A stretch of 6,952 nucleotides of DNA, from positions 1 through 6,952 of the forward strand of contig JAHEZB010000108.1 in assembly GCA_023251285.1 (NCBI GenBank), in the 5' to 3' direction. This DNA comes from Chitinophagaceae bacterium (lineage in GTDB: Bacteria > Bacteroidota > Bacteroidia > Chitinophagales > Chitinophagaceae). The notes beneath the pieces were generated by a model. It did not search any database, had not been told where the DNA came from, and worked only from the letters and a program-made list of their open reading frames with translations. The position numbers and the translations under genes are program-made. Shown here one piece after another: positions 5,428 to 6,952 of this stretch; the stretch's first letter is position 1; each line of letters begins with the position of its first letter.

Positions 5428-6952
5428 TCAGAACAACATTGATAAAACCCTCCACAGCGTCGAAACACTGGTGAGAATTACCAAAGAGCCGACGAGGATA
5501 AACATGGTTTTCAAAGGTAGTTTGCCCACGAGGCGTGCTGCGATGGGAGCCGCTATGAGGCCACCGGCAATTAATCCGGCAATATCTAAAAAAGGAATGC
5601 TTTTTAAGAAAATAAAAAAAGTAATGGAGCTGGCAAAGACAACAAAAAACTCGGCGAGGCAAACAGAACCTACTACATAACGCGGGCTTTTCCTTTTTGA
5701 AATAAGCGTGCTGGTAACCAATGAACCCCAGCCGCCACCGGCAAATGCATCGGTGAACCCACCGACAGAAGCGAGCCAGCCGGCTCTTTTTACTTTATCT
5801 TGCGGCTCTCTTTTTTTAAACGCTTTTCTGATAATAAAATAGCCAAGATAAATCGTATAGACAGAAACGGGGATGCGAACCCAGGTGGAATATTTTTGGG
5901 CATAGAAAGCAAGCATAGCGCCGATGATGGCCCCCACAACCCCGGGAATGACCAGGGCTTTAAATAATTTTTTATTGATGTTTCCAAAACGATGATGACT
6001 ATAGCCCGAAACGCCACTGGAAAATACCCGCGCCGAATGGACCCGGCTGCTTACTATGGCAGGATTCACGCCGTTTGCAAGCAAAAAAGTGGTTGATATC
6101 GTGCCATATCCCATGCCCAGTGAACCGTCTGTCATCTGCGCAAGAAAACCACAAAGCATCATCATCAGGAACGATCTTTTATCTACAACCGAGACAAAGT
6201 CTTTTACTCCTGACACGACATTTTCCAGGGGAATAATGGAGAGAATGGCATGGCCCAGGATCATAAATAAAAAAGCAAGCAGGCTCCATTTCACGATCTT
6301 CTGCCACTTTTTGGCTTCATGCTTGGAACTTTTATTGAGGGTGATCTGTTTGGCGACCAGCACTTTGGTAATGTCGTTCAGGTGTTTTACCTTTTCATCA
6401 AAATCTCCATTCATTCCTTTACGGAGGGATTGCATATTTTGCAAAACATCTTCCATCTCATCCGGAATAAAATCATTGATGACTTCTTTCAGCCGCTTGG
6501 CAATTGTCGGCGATTTGCCATTGGTTGAAATACCGATCTTTACACTGCCTTTTTTCACAATGGAACCCAAATAAAAATCGCAAAGTGATGGTTTGTCGGC
6601 CACATTTGCCAGTTTGCCTTTTGATGCTGCATCTGCTTTTATACGTACACTCGTTTCGTAATCGTTGACTGCGGCGATGATCAAATCTGCTTCCTCTATA
6701 TCCACGATCTCATAAGGGCGTTCAATTAATTTAATGTTACTTTTTCCTTCTGCAATTTGCTTTATTGAATCATTTATATGAATGGAAACGATCCGGATCT
6801 TTGTTTTGGGCGAATTATTTAAAACTGCATTTAGTTTTTCAAATGCCACATTTCCGCCACCGATAATTAAAAGCGAAAGCTCTTCCAGTTTCAAAAACAC
6901 GGGGAAAAGCGTGTTCCCTTCGGCTGGCAGCTTACCTGTTTTTTCTTCTGCT
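5428..6952 (-). CDS. Siroheme synthase (Met8/CysG N-terminal type) fused to TauE/SafE (TSUP) transporter; 5' end outside window
   Basis: The visible 507 residues hold two activities. Residues 15-200 are a precorrin-2 dehydrogenase/sirohydrochlorin ferrochelatase, which uses NAD to oxidise precorrin-2 and inserts iron to make siroheme. Marks are LFPVFLKL (15-22), the NAD-binding loop GGGNVA (31-36), LIIAAVND (90-97), NVADKPSLCDF (116-126), which aligns with NVVDAP of CysG and keeps the catalytic-type Asp119, and STNGKSP (142-148). A helical stretch at about 164-200 matches the dimerisation region. Residues 220-507 are a TSUP membrane protein with about eight helices and the duplicated glycine-rich motif GFLAQMTDGSLGMGYG (268-283) and GGFTDAFAGGGWGS (397-410). 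TSUP proteins are thought to move sulfite, sulfate or organosulfonates. A GTG at 6898-6900 is open to a start call, but the conserved LFPV lies before it and the frame stays open to the window edge, so the true start is outside. Siroheme is the cofactor of sulfite reductase, so a sulfate-assimilation locus probably continues beyond the right edge. I recall this fusion from other Bacteroidota. Confidence 0.92.
   Translation of the reverse strand, partial: AEEKTGKLPAEGNTLFPVFLKLEELSLLIIGGGNVAFEKLNAVLNNSPKTKIRIVSIHINDSIKQIAEGKSNIKLIERPYEIVDIEEADLIIAAVNDYETSVRIKADAASKGKLANVADKPSLCDFYLGSIVKKGSVKIGISTNGKSPTIAKRLKEVINDFIPDEMEDVLQNMQSLRKGMNGDFDEKVKHLNDITKVLVAKQITLNKSSKHEAKKWQKIVKWSLLAFLFMILGHAILSIIPLENVVSGVKDFVSVVDKRSFLMMMLCGFLAQMTDGSLGMGYGTISTTFLLANGVNPAIVSSRVHSARVFSSGVSGYSHHRFGNINKKLFKALVIPGVVGAIIGAMLAFYAQKYSTWVRIPVSVYTIYLGYFIIRKAFKKREPQDKVKRAGWLASVGGFTDAFAGGGWGSLVTSTLISKRKSPRYVVGSVCLAEFFVVFASSITFFIFLKSIPFLDIAGLIAGGLIAAPIAARLVGKLPLKTMFILVGSLVILTSVSTLWRVLSMLF

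Noticed and set aside
5375..5680. Plus-strand open frame across the 3' end of the siroheme/TSUP gene
   Set aside because: It lies antisense to a well-supported coding region and has no recognisable protein features. The same applies to the other plus-strand frames at 2231-2416, 2944-3318, 3439-4088, 4377-4740 and 6056-6574.
6898..6900. GTG as the start of the siroheme/TSUP gene
   Set aside because: The same frame stays open to the window edge and encodes the family's usual LFPVFLKL just before this codon, so the real start is outside the window.
1..6952. CRISPR array, tRNA, rRNA, insertion sequence or prophage structural genes
   Set aside because: I saw no repeat-spacer pattern, no cloverleaf, no transposase motif and no phage structural protein on either strand.

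Overview
The window looks like a chromosomal piece of a Bacteroidota bacterium, probably of the Chitinophagaceae. The evidence is moderate GC (about 40% by eye), A/T-rich leaders with little or no Shine-Dalgarno sequence, a siroheme-synthase/TSUP-transporter fusion of the kind I associate with this phylum, and an alpha/beta hydrolase (DUF900 type) typical of these genomes. The genus assignment is inference. Every gene I can support is on the minus strand, so the layout is described from right to left, in the direction of transcription.

6952-5428 holds the 3' part of a fused gene. Its N-terminal half is a Met8/CysG-type precorrin-2 dehydrogenase/sirohydrochlorin ferrochelatase and its C-terminal half is a TauE/SafE (TSUP) membrane transporter. 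The start lies outside the window. It probably serves sulfur assimilation by supplying siroheme for sulfite reductase and moving a sulfur oxyanion.

5427-4647 has no intact gene. Inside it, at about 5060-4796, is an unmistakable remnant of a kup potassium transporter gene. It carries frameshifts, a lost segment and an in-frame TAG in the signature region. The TAG lies in one arm of a perfect 8-bp inverted repeat. Very weak traces of the kup 5' end may reach about 5160; the rest I cannot assign.

4646-1 is one tightly spaced set of five genes. They are an unrecognised three-helix membrane protein (520 aa), a GH25 lysozyme with an SH3-like N-terminus and no signal peptide (300 aa), a small beta-rich protein of unknown function (95 aa), a signal-peptide-bearing protein that resembles an outer-membrane beta-barrel (382 aa), and an alpha/beta hydrolase cut by the left edge. 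The gaps are 3, 59, 5 and 60 bp, which suggests co-transcription. The hydrolase has an apparent one-base insertion at 548-549, inside a perfect palindrome; removing one base joins two reading frames into one continuous protein. Together the set covers the inner membrane, peptidoglycan and outer membrane. It could be an undescribed envelope-associated system, but no gene in it establishes what that system does.
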